Assembly (NCBI RefSeq): GCF_030812475.1
Contig: NZ_JAUSSR010000010.1
Coordinates: 264,146 to 328,145 of the forward strand
Source: Pseudomonas lini
GTDB lineage: Bacteria; Pseudomonadota; Gammaproteobacteria; Pseudomonadales; Pseudomonadaceae
Direction: 5' to 3'
DNA: 64,000 nt
The notes below the pieces were generated by a model. It made no database searches. It was not told where the DNA came from and saw only the letters and a program-made list of their open reading frames with translations. Numbering within the stretch: the first letter of the stretch is position 1; every line of letters begins with the position of its first letter. Position numbers and translations under genes: made by a program. Positions 1 through 10,003 of this stretch are shown here, in pieces.

Positions 1-240
1 GAACAACTGCGCCGGGCGGCGGGTGTTCTCAAGGAACACCACCAGCAGAATATTGAGTACCAGGTACACCCAGCTGCCAGTGCGCAGCAGGTTGTCATTG
101 GCGAACTTCAACAACTGGTTGTCCATGTTGCTGGAGATCAACAACACCAGGGTGAGGCCGACGCTTAAACGGTAAAGATGATAGAGGCGCAGCAGTCGCT
201 GGGCTTGTTTGCTGCCGGGACTGGACGTCTCAGCGATCAC
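1..240 (-). CDS. pilS: PilS sensor histidine kinase, 5' part only
   Basis: Only the first 80 codons are in the window; the gene runs off the left edge. It starts at a GTG at 238-240 and overlaps the end of the upstream small gene by 11 bases. The visible residues include an RLLRLYHLYRLSVGL segment and two hydrophobic stretches, matching as I recall the N-terminal membrane domain of Pseudomonas PilS. In the family, PilS is an inner-membrane kinase that phosphorylates PilR, which activates pilA from a sigma-54 promoter. Such a promoter and pilA lie near 21.6 kb here. The position beside bamD matches P. aeruginosa. The kinase domain cannot be seen. Confidence 0.85.
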   Translation of the reverse strand, partial: MIAETSSPGSKQAQRLLRLYHLYRLSVGLTLVLLISSNMDNQLLKFANDNLLRTGSWVYLVLNILLVVFLENTRRPAQLF

Positions 241-463
241 TTGAACCCGGGCCTTGCTCAAGGTGAGCCTGGCTGCAATACCACTGTTGTTGAAGGTTCA
301 GCGCGCGATCCCGCGGCAGGTGTACGCCGCAATGGGCGCAACGGACCATCGGCGCTGCTTCCAGCTCGGCGGGGGACTTGGGGGTGGACGAAGAAGCCTT
401 GAACTTGCGCCAGAGCCATACCGCAGCGGCAATCAGGGCGATCCAGAACAATAAACGAAGCAT
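230..463 (-). CDS. PP0621-family small membrane-anchored zinc-ribbon protein
   Basis: This 77-residue protein has one N-terminal membrane segment (about residues 2-18, LLFWIALIAAAVWLW) and a cytoplasmic part with CAHC near residue 42 and a single C near residue 63, resembling a small zinc-binding motif. It precedes pilS and overlaps its start by 11 bases, so the two are probably translationally coupled. Proteins of this size and pattern are found upstream of pilS in Pseudomonas as the PP0621 family. Its function is unknown. A role in pilus regulation is suggested only by position. Confidence 0.8.
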   Translation of the reverse strand: MLRLLFWIALIAAAVWLWRKFKASSSTPKSPAELEAAPMVRCAHCGVHLPRDRALNLQQQWYCSQAHLEQGPGSSDR

Positions 464-525
464 GGCGAGCTGCTTTAGTAGCTAATGATCAGGCAGTTTA
501 GCAAGGACCTGACCTGCGCACAGCC

Positions 526-625
526 TGTAGGAGCGAGCTTGCTCGCGAAAAACCTTTAGACGACGCGTTTACTCAGAAGAAACGCGTCATCGTTGACGCC
601 CATCGCGAGCAAGCTCGCTCCTACA
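526..625. repeat. REP pair (REPIN), GGAGCGAGC type
   Basis: Two inverted arms, tgtaggagcgagcttgctcg at the left and its reverse complement ending at 625, flank about 50 bases that include a second palindrome-like pair (gacgcgttt and aaacgcgtc). This is a typical doublet of Pseudomonas REP sequences lying between convergent ends and promoters. It sits between the PP0621-family gene and the end of bamD. Confidence 0.9.
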
Positions 626-638
626 AATTCTGCGTATG

Positions 639-1661
639 TCAGTCGAACACGCCGAAGGTCATGTAGCTGAACCACGAGCGGTCGCTGTTGTTGGCTTCGG
701 CTTCGGGTTCCTCTTCTTCGATCACGTCGCCATCTGCATCTTTAGGCTTGAGATCGCTTGGAATCGCGTCCTTGGCTTCCTGATACTGCCTCTGCACGTC
801 CTGGTTGGCGCGGGTTTCGCCCGGCGGCAGCGGTGGACGGGACTCGATCAGGCCCAGGGTGGCCTTGCTCAACCACGAACGGTTGTCGGCTTCGTCGACC
901 GAAGGCTTGAACTGACCGTCGACCAGGCTTGGATGGTTCGGGTAGTTGAGCTTCAGGGTTTCGAGGCTGGTGTTGGCCAGTTCGTCCAGGTGCAGACGCT
1001 GGTAGGCCTCGGTCATCACCGCCAGGCCGTCACCGACCGCCGGGGTTTCCTGAAAGTTTTCCACCACGTAGCGCCCACGGTTCGCGGCGGCGACATAGGC
1101 CTGACGGGTCAGGTAATAGTCGGCAACGTGAATTTCGTAAGCGGCCAGCAGGTTGCGCAGGTAAATCATGCGCTGCTTGGCGTCCGGCGAGTAGCGGCTG
1201 TTCGGGAAGCGGCTCGTCAGCTGGGCGAACTCGTTGTAGGAGTCGCGAGCGGCGCCCGGGTCACGCTTGGTCATATCCAGCGGCAGGAAGCGCGACAGCA
1301 GGCCGACGTCCTGGTCGAAAGAAGTCAGACCCTTGAGGTAATACGCGTAATCCACGTTCGGGTGCTGTGGGTGCAGACGAATGAAACGCTCGGCCGCGGA
1401 CTTCGCGGCCTCGGGCTCGGTGTTCTTGTAGTTGGCGTAGATAAGCTCGAGTTGAGCCTGATCAGCGTAGCGACCGAACGGATAACGCGACTCCAGTGCC
1501 TTCAGCTTGGCTGTGGCGCTGGTGTAGTTGTTATTGTCCAGATCGTGCTGAGCCTGCTGGTACAGCTCGACTTCGCTAAGGTTTTCGTCTACGACTTCCT
1601 TCGATGAGCAAGCAGCGGTCAATGCGAGGATGGCGATCAGCAGCAGGTGTTTCACTTGCAT
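639..1661 (-). CDS. bamD: Outer membrane protein assembly factor BamD (ComL)
   Basis: This 340-residue lipoprotein belongs to the BAM complex, which folds beta-barrel proteins into the outer membrane. The start was set at the ATG giving MQVKHLLLIA, because a signal peptide then ends at Cys18 (TAAC). Longer upstream reading adds 51 residues that do not look like a secreted protein. The body shows tetratricopeptide-type helices (for example the stretch around YPFGRYADQAQLELIYANY). The tail after about residue 300 is acidic and is longer than in E. coli BamD, as is usual in Pseudomonas. Its promoter region is shared with divergent rluD. Confidence 0.95.
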   Translation of the reverse strand: MQVKHLLLIAILALTAACSSKEVVDENLSEVELYQQAQHDLDNNNYTSATAKLKALESRYPFGRYADQAQLELIYANYKNTEPEAAKSAAERFIRLHPQHPNVDYAYYLKGLTSFDQDVGLLSRFLPLDMTKRDPGAARDSYNEFAQLTSRFPNSRYSPDAKQRMIYLRNLLAAYEIHVADYYLTRQAYVAAANRGRYVVENFQETPAVGDGLAVMTEAYQRLHLDELANTSLETLKLNYPNHPSLVDGQFKPSVDEADNRSWLSKATLGLIESRPPLPPGETRANQDVQRQYQEAKDAIPSDLKPKDADGDVIEEEEPEAEANNSDRSWFSYMTFGVFD

Positions 1662-1812
1662 GGCGGCTTGCGTCCCTATGACGGCCGCTGTCTTGGGCGG
1701 GGCCGTCCTGTTATGATGAGCGCCCCGATGAATAGCTTCGGGGCAAAAGACGCCGTATTTAACCACAAGCGCGCAGCCGAAACCAAAAGCTGTGCCGACG
1801 CCTAGTCTGAGC

Positions 1813-2775
1813 ATGTCCGATAAAATTGAACTTCGCGCAGAGGTGCCGTCCGAATTGGGCGGCCAACGCCTCGATCAAGTCGCCGCACAATTATTCGCTG
1901 AGCACTCGCGCTCGCGCCTTTCCGCCTGGATCAAAGACGGCCGCCTGACTGTGGATGGGGCGGTTATCCGCCCGCGAGACATCGTTCACGGTGGCGCCGT
2001 ACTTGAGTTGACTGCCGAGCAGGAAGCTCAGGGCGAATGGATCGCTCAAGACATCGAGCTGGACATCGTCTACGAAGACGACGACATCCTGGTGATCAAC
2101 AAGCCTGCGGGCCTGGTGGTGCATCCGGCTGCCGGCCATGCTGATGGCACCTTGCTCAACGCCTTGCTGCACCACGTCCCGGACATTATCAATGTGCCCC
2201 GCGCCGGTATCGTGCATCGCCTGGACAAGGACACCACTGGTCTGATGGTGGTGGCCAAGACCATTCAGGCGCAGACGCAGCTGGTGACACAGTTGCAAAG
2301 TCGCAGCGTCAGCCGGATCTACGAATGCATCGTGATCGGTGTGGTCACCGCCGGCGGCAAGATCAATGCGCCGATCGGTCGTCATGGCCAGCAACGCCAG
2401 CGCATGGCCGTCATGGAAGGTGGCAAGCAGGCCGTCAGCCATTACCGCGTGCTCGAGCGTTTCCGCTCCCATACTCACGTGCGGGTCAAGCTGGAAACCG
2501 GTCGTACGCACCAGATTCGTGTACACATGGCCCACATCAACTTCCCGTTGGTCGGAGATCCTGCCTACGGCGGCCGTTTCCGCATCCCGCCGGCAGCCAA
2601 TGTGACCATGATCGAATCGTTGAAGGCTTTTCCGCGTCAGGCCCTGCATGCGCGGTTCCTGGAACTGGATCATCCGACCACAGGTAAACGCATGAGTTGG
2701 GAGTCGCCACTGCCTGACGACTTCGTCTGGTTGCTGACACTGCTCAAGCAAGACCGCGAGGCGTTCATCGGATGA
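1813..2775 (+). CDS. rluD: 23S rRNA pseudouridine synthase RluD
   Basis: This 320-residue enzyme makes the pseudouridines in helix 69 of 23S rRNA (family knowledge). An S4 RNA-binding domain lies at about residues 15-80. The catalytic motif HRLDKDTTGLM follows with the active Asp at position 138, and a later GRTHQIRVHM motif is typical of the RluA/RluD class. The ATG at 1813 was preferred to an upstream ATG that adds seven residues. Its stop overlaps the start of pgeF by four bases (ATGA), so the two are coupled. bamD is divergent. Confidence 0.95.
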   Translation: MSDKIELRAEVPSELGGQRLDQVAAQLFAEHSRSRLSAWIKDGRLTVDGAVIRPRDIVHGGAVLELTAEQEAQGEWIAQDIELDIVYEDDDILVINKPAGLVVHPAAGHADGTLLNALLHHVPDIINVPRAGIVHRLDKDTTGLMVVAKTIQAQTQLVTQLQSRSVSRIYECIVIGVVTAGGKINAPIGRHGQQRQRMAVMEGGKQAVSHYRVLERFRSHTHVRVKLETGRTHQIRVHMAHINFPLVGDPAYGGRFRIPPAANVTMIESLKAFPRQALHARFLELDHPTTGKRMSWESPLPDDFVWLLTLLKQDREAFIG

Positions 2776-3491
2776 GTGAATGGCTGATTCCTGACTGGCC
2801 TGCGCCGGCCGGGGTGAAAGCCTGCGTCACCACCCGTGCGGGCGGCGTCAGTCTGGCGCCGTTCGACAGCCTTAACCTCGGCGATCACGTCGGCGACAGC
2901 CCCGAAGCCGTGGCCGAAAACCGCCGCCGCCTCACCGAGCATTTAGCAATTCAACCGGCCTGGTTGCAGCAGGTTCACGGCATTGCCGTGGCTCATGCCG
3001 ACCCAAGCTTGGTGGCTGTTGCCGATGCCAGCTGGACGGCAACGCCCGGTATCGCTTGCGCGGCAATGACGGCCGATTGCCTGCCGGTGCTGTTCTGCGA
3101 CCGTGCGGGCACGCGTGTCGCGGCGGCCCATGCCGGCTGGCGCGGGTTGGCGGCGGGCGTGCTGGAAGCAACCCTCGACAGCCTGGCCGTGCCGCCAGCA
3201 GACGTGCTGGTCTGGCTCGGTCCTGCCATTGGCCCGCAAGCCTTTGAAGTCGGCCCGGAAGTGCGCGAGACCTTTGTCCTGCAACTGCCCGAAGCCGCCG
3301 AGGCCTTTGTGCCGAGCCAAAATGCTGGCAAATTCATGGCTGATATCTATCAGCTGGCGCGTTTGCGCCTGGCTGCTCGCGGTATTACCGCTATCTATGG
3401 TGGCGGTTTCTGCACCGTGAACGATCCGCGCTTCTTTTCTTACCGCCGCAGTCCACGCACCGGTCGGTTTGCCTCCCTGGTCTGGCTTTAG
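2772..3491 (+). CDS. pgeF: Multicopper-oxidase-like/purine nucleoside phosphorylase PgeF (YfiH, LACC1 family)
   Basis: This 239-residue protein has the hallmark motifs of the YfiH/LACC1 family: CVTTRAGGVS near the N-terminus, MTADCLPVLFCDRAG, AAHAGWRG and GGGFCTVNDPRFFSYRR. The Cys and His residues in these motifs bind the metal. Family members act on purine nucleosides, and E. coli YfiH is reported to edit peptidoglycan precursors. Which reaction applies here cannot be read from sequence. It is translationally coupled to rluD. Confidence 0.9.
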   Translation: MSEWLIPDWPAPAGVKACVTTRAGGVSLAPFDSLNLGDHVGDSPEAVAENRRRLTEHLAIQPAWLQQVHGIAVAHADPSLVAVADASWTATPGIACAAMTADCLPVLFCDRAGTRVAAAHAGWRGLAAGVLEATLDSLAVPPADVLVWLGPAIGPQAFEVGPEVRETFVLQLPEAAEAFVPSQNAGKFMADIYQLARLRLAARGITAIYGGGFCTVNDPRFFSYRRSPRTGRFASLVWL

Positions 3492-3516
3492 TGCCCTGTC
3501 TCACGAGACAGGGCAC
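3491..3516 (+). terminator. Perfect 11-bp hairpin after pgeF
   Basis: Arms gtgccctgtct and agacagggcac enclose a four-base cacg loop, beginning at the last base of the pgeF stop codon. No T run follows, so this is either a weak or Rho-assisted terminator or an mRNA-stabilising stem. Confidence 0.6.
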
Positions 3517-3554
3517 AACGCTAGACTTAGCTGACCTGCATCAACATCAAGACG

Positions 3555-3580
3555 CTTGAATCTCCCAGAATCGACCACAT
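3555..3580 (+). promoter_or_regulatory. Candidate sigma-32 (heat-shock) promoter of clpB
   Basis: CTTGAA at 3555-3560 and CCACAT at 3575-3580 are separated by 14 bases. This fits the RpoH consensus (CTTGAAA, 13-15 bases, CCCCAT). It lies 75 bases upstream of the clpB ATG, where clpB heat-shock control would be expected. Confidence 0.6.
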
Positions 3581-3654
3581 CTATAACGGTATCTGGCAGG
3601 TTTCTTCATTCAGGATGTTTTATAGGTCCGGCCTGCTCAAAAGGAAGGTGACCC

Positions 3655-6219
<2,565 letters not shown>

Positions 6220-6227
6220 TCCGCTGT

Positions 6228-6327
6228 TGTAGGAGCTGGCTTGCTAGCGATGGTCGTCAACGATAACGCGTACTTCCTGGATGAACGCGGTGTCATTGAG
6301 TCCTTCGCGAGCAGGCTAGCTCCCACA
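6228..6327. repeat. REP pair with mixed arms
   Basis: The left arm is tgtaggagctggcttgctag and the right arm ends ggctagctcccaca. The arms are imperfect complements and combine features of the GGAGCTGGC and GGAGCGAGC types. It follows clpB directly and may act as its 3' boundary. Bases 6328-6505, between this repeat and the tRNA promoter, show no gene. Confidence 0.8.
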
Positions 6328-6505
6328 CAATCCGTAACTGAACAGCTCTGCTCTCATTGCGAGGCTTTTTTTCATTAGGTTGTTGAACTGAAAGGAAAAG
6401 GCTTGTAAAGTGCGCCCCGCAGTAAGTCGCTCCGAAGGGTTTCCGCTCCCCAAGCAGGAATCCAAAATAAGTTGCAAATCATTAACTTGAAAGCAATTTA
6501 GGGGG

Positions 6506-6533
6506 TTGACAGAGGTGCTGAAGATTGTAGAAT
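6506..6533 (+). promoter_or_regulatory. Sigma-70 promoter of the tRNA cluster
   Basis: TTGACA (6506-6511) and TAGAAT (6528-6533) are separated by 16 bases and followed by a GC-rich discriminator (agcgcgcctc). The design is the same as the two rRNA promoters at 63764 and 63873, consistent with growth-rate and stringent control of stable RNA. Confidence 0.8.
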
Positions 6534-6621
6534 AGCGCGCCTCAGACACACGAACGCAGCGATGCGAACGGGTCGAAGAGAACGCAGTAAAGCTTCACCG
6601 TTGTAAATTGAAATGTGTAGT

Positions 6622-6697
6622 TCCGTGATAGCTCAGTCGGTAGAGCAAATGACTGTTAATCATTGGGTCCCAGGTTCGAGTCCTGGTCACGGAGCCA
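6622..6697 (+). tRNA. tRNA-Asn (GTT)
   Basis: A 76-base cloverleaf with acceptor arms tccgtga and tcacgga, D loop agctcagtcggtagagc, anticodon loop ctgttaa with GTT, T loop ggttcgagtcc, and CCA encoded at 6695-6697. Confidence 0.97.
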
Positions 6698-6706
6698 ATT
6701 TCAAGC

Positions 6707-6783
6707 CGGGGTATAGCGCAGTCCGGTAGCGCGCCTGCTTTGGGAGCAGGATGTCAGGAGTTCGAATCCCCTTACCCCGACCA
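6707..6783 (+). tRNA. tRNA-Pro (TGG), copy 1
   Basis: A 77-base cloverleaf with acceptor arms cggggta and taccccg, anticodon stem cctgc/gcagg with loop tttggga (TGG), T arm caggagttcgaatcccctt and encoded CCA. It lies ten bases after tRNA-Asn. An identical second copy lies at 6960. Confidence 0.97.
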
Positions 6784-6788
6784 TTTTT

Positions 6789-6864
6789 GGGTCGTTAGCT
6801 CAGTTGGTAGAGCAGTTGGCTTTTAACCAATTGGTCGTAGGTTCGAATCCCACACGACCCACCA
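6789..6864 (+). tRNA. tRNA-Lys (TTT)
   Basis: A 76-base cloverleaf with acceptor arms gggtcgt and acgaccc, anticodon loop cttttaa (TTT), T loop ggttcgaatcc and encoded CCA. It is five bases after tRNA-Pro. By position next to clpB it corresponds, as I recall, to the P. aeruginosa tRNA-Lys gene whose 3' end serves as attachment site for PAPI-1/pKLC102-type islands. No island is present here. Confidence 0.97.
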
Positions 6865-6928
6865 TTTTTGAAACCAGTTAACGCTGGGATCAGATCTTAA
6901 GATCAGAGGCCAAAAGCGCTGATCGAAG

Positions 6929-6957
6929 AAGGCGCCTTTCTGAGGTGCCTTTTTTTT
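6929..6957 (+). terminator. Intrinsic terminator between tRNA-Lys and the second tRNA-Pro
   Basis: An eight-pair stem (aaggcgcc with ggtgcctt, one G-T pair) with a seven-base loop is followed by a run of T residues. It should end the Asn-Pro-Lys transcript. The second tRNA-Pro gene begins two bases after the T run. Confidence 0.75.
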
Positions 6958-6959
6958 AC

Positions 6960-7036
6960 CGGGGTATAGCGCAGTCCGGTAGCGCGCCTGCTTTGGGAGC
7001 AGGATGTCAGGAGTTCGAATCCCCTTACCCCGACCA
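6960..7036 (+). tRNA. tRNA-Pro (TGG), copy 2
   Basis: A 77-base gene identical to the copy at 6707-6783, including the encoded CCA. The identity ends almost exactly at the gene borders. No promoter of its own is visible, because a terminator lies immediately upstream, so expression would depend on read-through. Confidence 0.95.
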
Positions 7037-7040
7037 TATT

Positions 7041-7078
7041 AAAAATCCTCGTATCGAAAGATACGGGGATTTTTTTTT
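7041..7078 (+). terminator. Strong terminator after the tRNA cluster
   Basis: A 15-bp stem with one G-T pair (aaaaatcctcgtatc with gatacggggattttt) and a GAAA tetraloop runs into a T tract. It ends the tRNA region. Confidence 0.9.
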
Positions 7079-7107
7079 GTCTGCTGAAAAGCCGTGCACA
7101 AACCAAA

Positions 7108-7135
7108 CCCCGCGTTCCCTGGAGGAAAGGCGGGG
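7108..7135 (-). terminator. Hairpin downstream of the EF-hand gene
   Basis: On the minus strand CCCCGC and GCGGGG enclose an inner TTCC/GGAA stem and are followed by a short TTT. This is a plausible but weak terminator for the gene ending at 7156. Confidence 0.45.
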
Positions 7136-7155
7136 CGGGTTCGTTGCCTGAGGGC

Positions 7156-7557
7156 TTAACTATTGTCTTTCAGGTGCTCGAACAAGCCTTTCGGCATTTT
7201 CTTGCCATTGGCTTCGTAATTGGTCTTCACGTTATCAAAAGCCTCTTGTTCGTCGATCTGGCCGTCATGGTTGGTGTCGATCTTGTCGAAGTCAGCCTTG
7301 GGCGCCACTTTCAAGAACTCCGCGCGGGATACCTTGCCGTCACCATCGGTATCGGTCCGGGCCATCGATTCATCGCCACACTTGCCTTCGCCGCATTTGC
7401 CTTCCGGGGTTTTCACCACCTGTTCGGCCGAGGCCAGCAGATAGCCCTGGGTCAAAGGCTGTGAAGCGAACACGGAACCGGACAACATCATGCCGCCGGC
7501 CAGGACAGCACCGAGCAGGCCAAGGGTGTTCTTGCCGAGAGTAGGGGTACGGGACAT
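7156..7557 (-). CDS. Secreted EF-hand protein with duplicated EGKCG motif (HvfA/bufferin-like)
   Basis: A 133-residue protein with a signal peptide (cleavage probably after VFA, residue 31). It then has EGKCGEGKCG at residues 52-61 and two canonical EF-hand loops, DTDGDGKVSRAE (69-80) and DTNHDGQIDEQE (94-105). The start MSRTPTL was chosen because CAGGAG lies seven to eight bases upstream. The EF-hands suggest Ca2+ binding in the periplasm. The EGKCG repeat is the core motif of HvfA-type precursors, in which MNIO (DUF692) enzymes convert cysteines for copper binding. No DUF692 or partner gene is in the window, so modification is an inference. It could equally be an unmodified metal-binding protein. 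Confidence 0.75.
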   Translation of the reverse strand: MSRTPTLGKNTLGLLGAVLAGGMMLSGSVFASQPLTQGYLLASAEQVVKTPEGKCGEGKCGDESMARTDTDGDGKVSRAEFLKVAPKADFDKIDTNHDGQIDEQEAFDNVKTNYEANGKKMPKGLFEHLKDNS

Positions 7558-7777
7558 TTGAAATCTCCTGGGTTGCACGACACAACCGTTCGATAAAGGG
7601 CGCCACGTAAATGCGGCGGTAAACCTGTGCAGGTGGGGGGCCTTGCTCGGGTGTGGTCATTTAGCGGGGTGGGTGTATCGCTACTGTGTCGCGCAAGGGG
7701 GAGTTTGTAAGCGAAGGGGCTGGATCGGGGGGAAAGATACAGTGAGACACAGACCTGTAGGCAGTGAGTAAAAAAAT

Positions 7778-7867
7778 GTGGGAGCGAGCTTGCTCGCGAT
7801 GGCGGCGTGTCTGGCGACATTGATGTCGACTGTACGGACGCTATCGCGAGCAAGCTCGCTCCCACAG
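7778..7867. repeat. REP pair (REPIN), GGAGCGAGC type
   Basis: Arms tgtgggagcgagcttgctcg and its reverse complement flank a 45-base centre. It lies in the 332-base gene-free stretch 7558-7889, the rest of which (7558-7777) should hold the promoter of the EF-hand gene. I see no other feature there. Confidence 0.9.
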
Positions 7868-7889
7868 GGAACGGGCTCTGCAGGAGGTA

Positions 7890-9188
7890 TTAGTGCAACT
7901 TGAGCCGCGGCTCAGTCCCACGCCCGATCTTGCTGCCCAGCATCAGCATCGCCGTGCGAAACGCGCCATACAACGCCATCTGGTGCATGCGGTACAGCGA
8001 CACATAAAACATCCGTGCCAGCCAACCTTCGAGCATCACGCTGCCGGTCAGGTTGCCCATCAAGTTACCCACAGCCGAAAAACGCGACAACGAGATCAAC
8101 GAGCCGTAGTCGGTGTACTTGTACTCCGGCAGTGCCTTGCCTTCGATCCGCAGCTTCAGCGATTTGGCGAGCAATGAAGCCTGCTGATGCGCAGCCTGAG
8201 CCCGTGGTGGCACGTTGCGATCGGTGCCCGGCTGCGGGCAGGCCGCGCAGTCGCCGAAGGCGAAGATGTTTTCGTCGCGGGTGGTTTGCAGGGTCGGCAG
8301 CACTTGCAGTTGATTGATGCGGTTGGTTTCCAGGCCATCGATGTCCTTGAGAAATCCCGGTGCGCGAATCCCGGCGGCCCAGACTTTCAGGCTGGCCTTG
8401 ATCACTTTGCCATCGGCGGTGATCAGGCTGTCGGATGTCACTTCGCTGACGGCGGCATTGGTCATCACATTGACCCCGAGTTTCTCCAGGGTTTTATGCA
8501 CTGGCCCGCCAATCCGGTCCGGCAATGCAGGCAGCACCCGCGGCCCGGCTTCGATCAGGGTGATGTGCATGTTTTCCGGCTTGATCCGGTCCAGGCCATA
8601 GGCCGCCAGTTCATGGGCCGCGTTGTGCAGTTCGGCGGCGAGTTCGACCCCGGTGGCGCCGGCACCGACGATGGCGACGCTGATCTGCTCGACCGTGTCG
8701 CTTTGCCCGGCGTGCGCGCGCAGGTAATGGTTGAGCAATTGCTGATGGAAGCGTTCGGCTTGCTTGCGGGTGTCGAGGAACAGGCAATGTTGCGCCGCGC
8801 CCTGGGTGCCGAAATCGTTGGTGGTGCTGCCAACGGCAATGACCAGCGAGTCGTAGCCCAGTTCACGGGCAGGGACCAGCTCCACGCCGGCTTCATCATA
8901 GGTCGCGGCCAGCTGGATTTTCTTCTGGGTGCGATCGAGCCCGCTCATGCGCCCCAGCTGGAACTCGAAGTGGTTCCATTTTGCCTGGGCAACATAGTTG
9001 AGTTCGTCTTCGGAAGAGTTCAGCGAGCCGGCCGCCACTTCGTGCAACAGCGGTTTCCAGATGTGGGTCAGGTTCGCGTCGACCAGCATCACGCTGGCCG
9101 TGCCGCGCTTGCCCAGAGTCTTACCCAGACGGGTAGCCAACTCCAGACCGCCGGCGCCGCCGCCAACGATAACGATACGATGAGTCAT
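7890..9188 (-). CDS. ndh: Type II NADH:quinone oxidoreductase
   Basis: A 432-residue flavoprotein that passes electrons from NADH to quinone without pumping protons. The FAD-binding motif GGGAGGLE is at residues 9-16 and a second dinucleotide fold VGAGATGVELAAEL near residue 178. The conserved FAFGDCAACPQ segment that contacts FAD and the C-terminal membrane-associating helices are present. ATG at 9186-9188 gives MTHRIVIVGG and was preferred to an upstream ATG that adds 12 residues before the flavin fold. It is followed upstream on the same strand by the DUF3094, MOSC and DUF1780 genes. Confidence 0.95.
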   Translation of the reverse strand: MTHRIVIVGGGAGGLELATRLGKTLGKRGTASVMLVDANLTHIWKPLLHEVAAGSLNSSEDELNYVAQAKWNHFEFQLGRMSGLDRTQKKIQLAATYDEAGVELVPARELGYDSLVIAVGSTTNDFGTQGAAQHCLFLDTRKQAERFHQQLLNHYLRAHAGQSDTVEQISVAIVGAGATGVELAAELHNAAHELAAYGLDRIKPENMHITLIEAGPRVLPALPDRIGGPVHKTLEKLGVNVMTNAAVSEVTSDSLITADGKVIKASLKVWAAGIRAPGFLKDIDGLETNRINQLQVLPTLQTTRDENIFAFGDCAACPQPGTDRNVPPRAQAAHQQASLLAKSLKLRIEGKALPEYKYTDYGSLISLSRFSAVGNLMGNLTGSVMLEGWLARMFYVSLYRMHQMALYGAFRTAMLMLGSKIGRGTEPRLKLH

Positions 9189-9248
9189 GGGGATATCTCG
9201 CAAGGCTAAAAGAAATCGGTGCAATTACCCGAGCGAGCGCCAGGCAGC

Positions 9249-9422
9249 TCATAGCGTCAGGTAACTGATAAATCGGCTCAGCAGGCCCAGGCCAATGGTC
9301 ACTGCCAATACCACCACCAGGAGCATCCACGGCCGAAATGGCCGGCGCTCGACTTGGTGCTGGGACAGCTGCAGGTACTCTTCGACATGCTTCTGGTCTT
9401 CGGGTTTCAGGCGGCTGGTCAT
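9249..9422 (-). CDS. DUF3094 small membrane protein
   Basis: A 57-residue reading frame starting MTSRLKPEDQKHVEEYL, with one membrane segment (about residues 32-49, MLLVVVLAVTIGLGLL). It is too short for many gene finders. Its hydrophilic N-terminus with KPEDQ and the position beside ndh match the DUF3094 family of pseudomonads. The function is unknown. It lies 60 bases upstream of ndh and may be cotranscribed with it. Confidence 0.8.
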   Translation of the reverse strand: MTSRLKPEDQKHVEEYLQLSQHQVERRPFRPWMLLVVVLAVTIGLGLLSRFISYLTL

Positions 9423-9475
9423 TTTCGGGCCTCGTCAGGTAGACGTTGCTGAATGTCTGGAAGCTACATGCGGGT

Positions 9476-10003
9476 TTACCCCACGTTGAACGGAGCATAG
9501 CCGCTGTCCGGGACGGGCTCGACGCGCACCGTATCGCCCAGGCGAATGATTCCACTTTGTAACACCCGGGCGGTGATTCCGCCATGTCCGCGCACGGCCT
9601 GAAAGGTCCCGGGGCCGAGGTTGGTTTGCAGGCGGGCACAGGGCTGGCACCAGCCGGTGGTTTCGAAAATTGCCTGGCCGATCCTGAAGCGTCGGCCTTT
9701 GAGGCTGAACAGATTGATGCCGCTGACGACGATATTGCGCCGCAGGTCCTGAGGAAGCACCGGGCGATCCTCCGCGCGGCCCATCAGCGAACTGATGACC
9801 GCCAGATGTTCCCACTGGATCAGCGTCACCTGGCGCGCATTGCGTATGCCCGGGCGGGCGCGATCACCGGTCAGGCCAGCCTCGAGACGTGCTTCCACGG
9901 CGTCGAGCTCGATCATCGGCGCATGACGCTCCGGCCGCACTCCGATCCAGCGAACGCGACCCTGTTGCGGCACTTCGGCAATCAATTGCTGCAACGGAGT
10001 CAC
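9476..10003 (-). CDS. MOSC domain protein
   Basis: A 175-residue protein read from a GTG start that overlaps the stop of the DUF1780 gene by four bases (GTGA). The MOSC fold is indicated by the order of segments HAPMIELDAVEARLEAG, GRRFRIGQAIFETTGWCQPC (conserved Cys, normally the sulfur or molybdenum cofactor contact) and a GHGGITARVLQSG region. MOSC proteins bind molybdenum cofactor or transfer sulfur. The substrate here is unknown. Confidence 0.85.
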   Translation of the reverse strand: MTPLQQLIAEVPQQGRVRWIGVRPERHAPMIELDAVEARLEAGLTGDRARPGIRNARQVTLIQWEHLAVISSLMGRAEDRPVLPQDLRRNIVVSGINLFSLKGRRFRIGQAIFETTGWCQPCARLQTNLGPGTFQAVRGHGGITARVLQSGIIRLGDTVRVEPVPDSGYAPFNVG

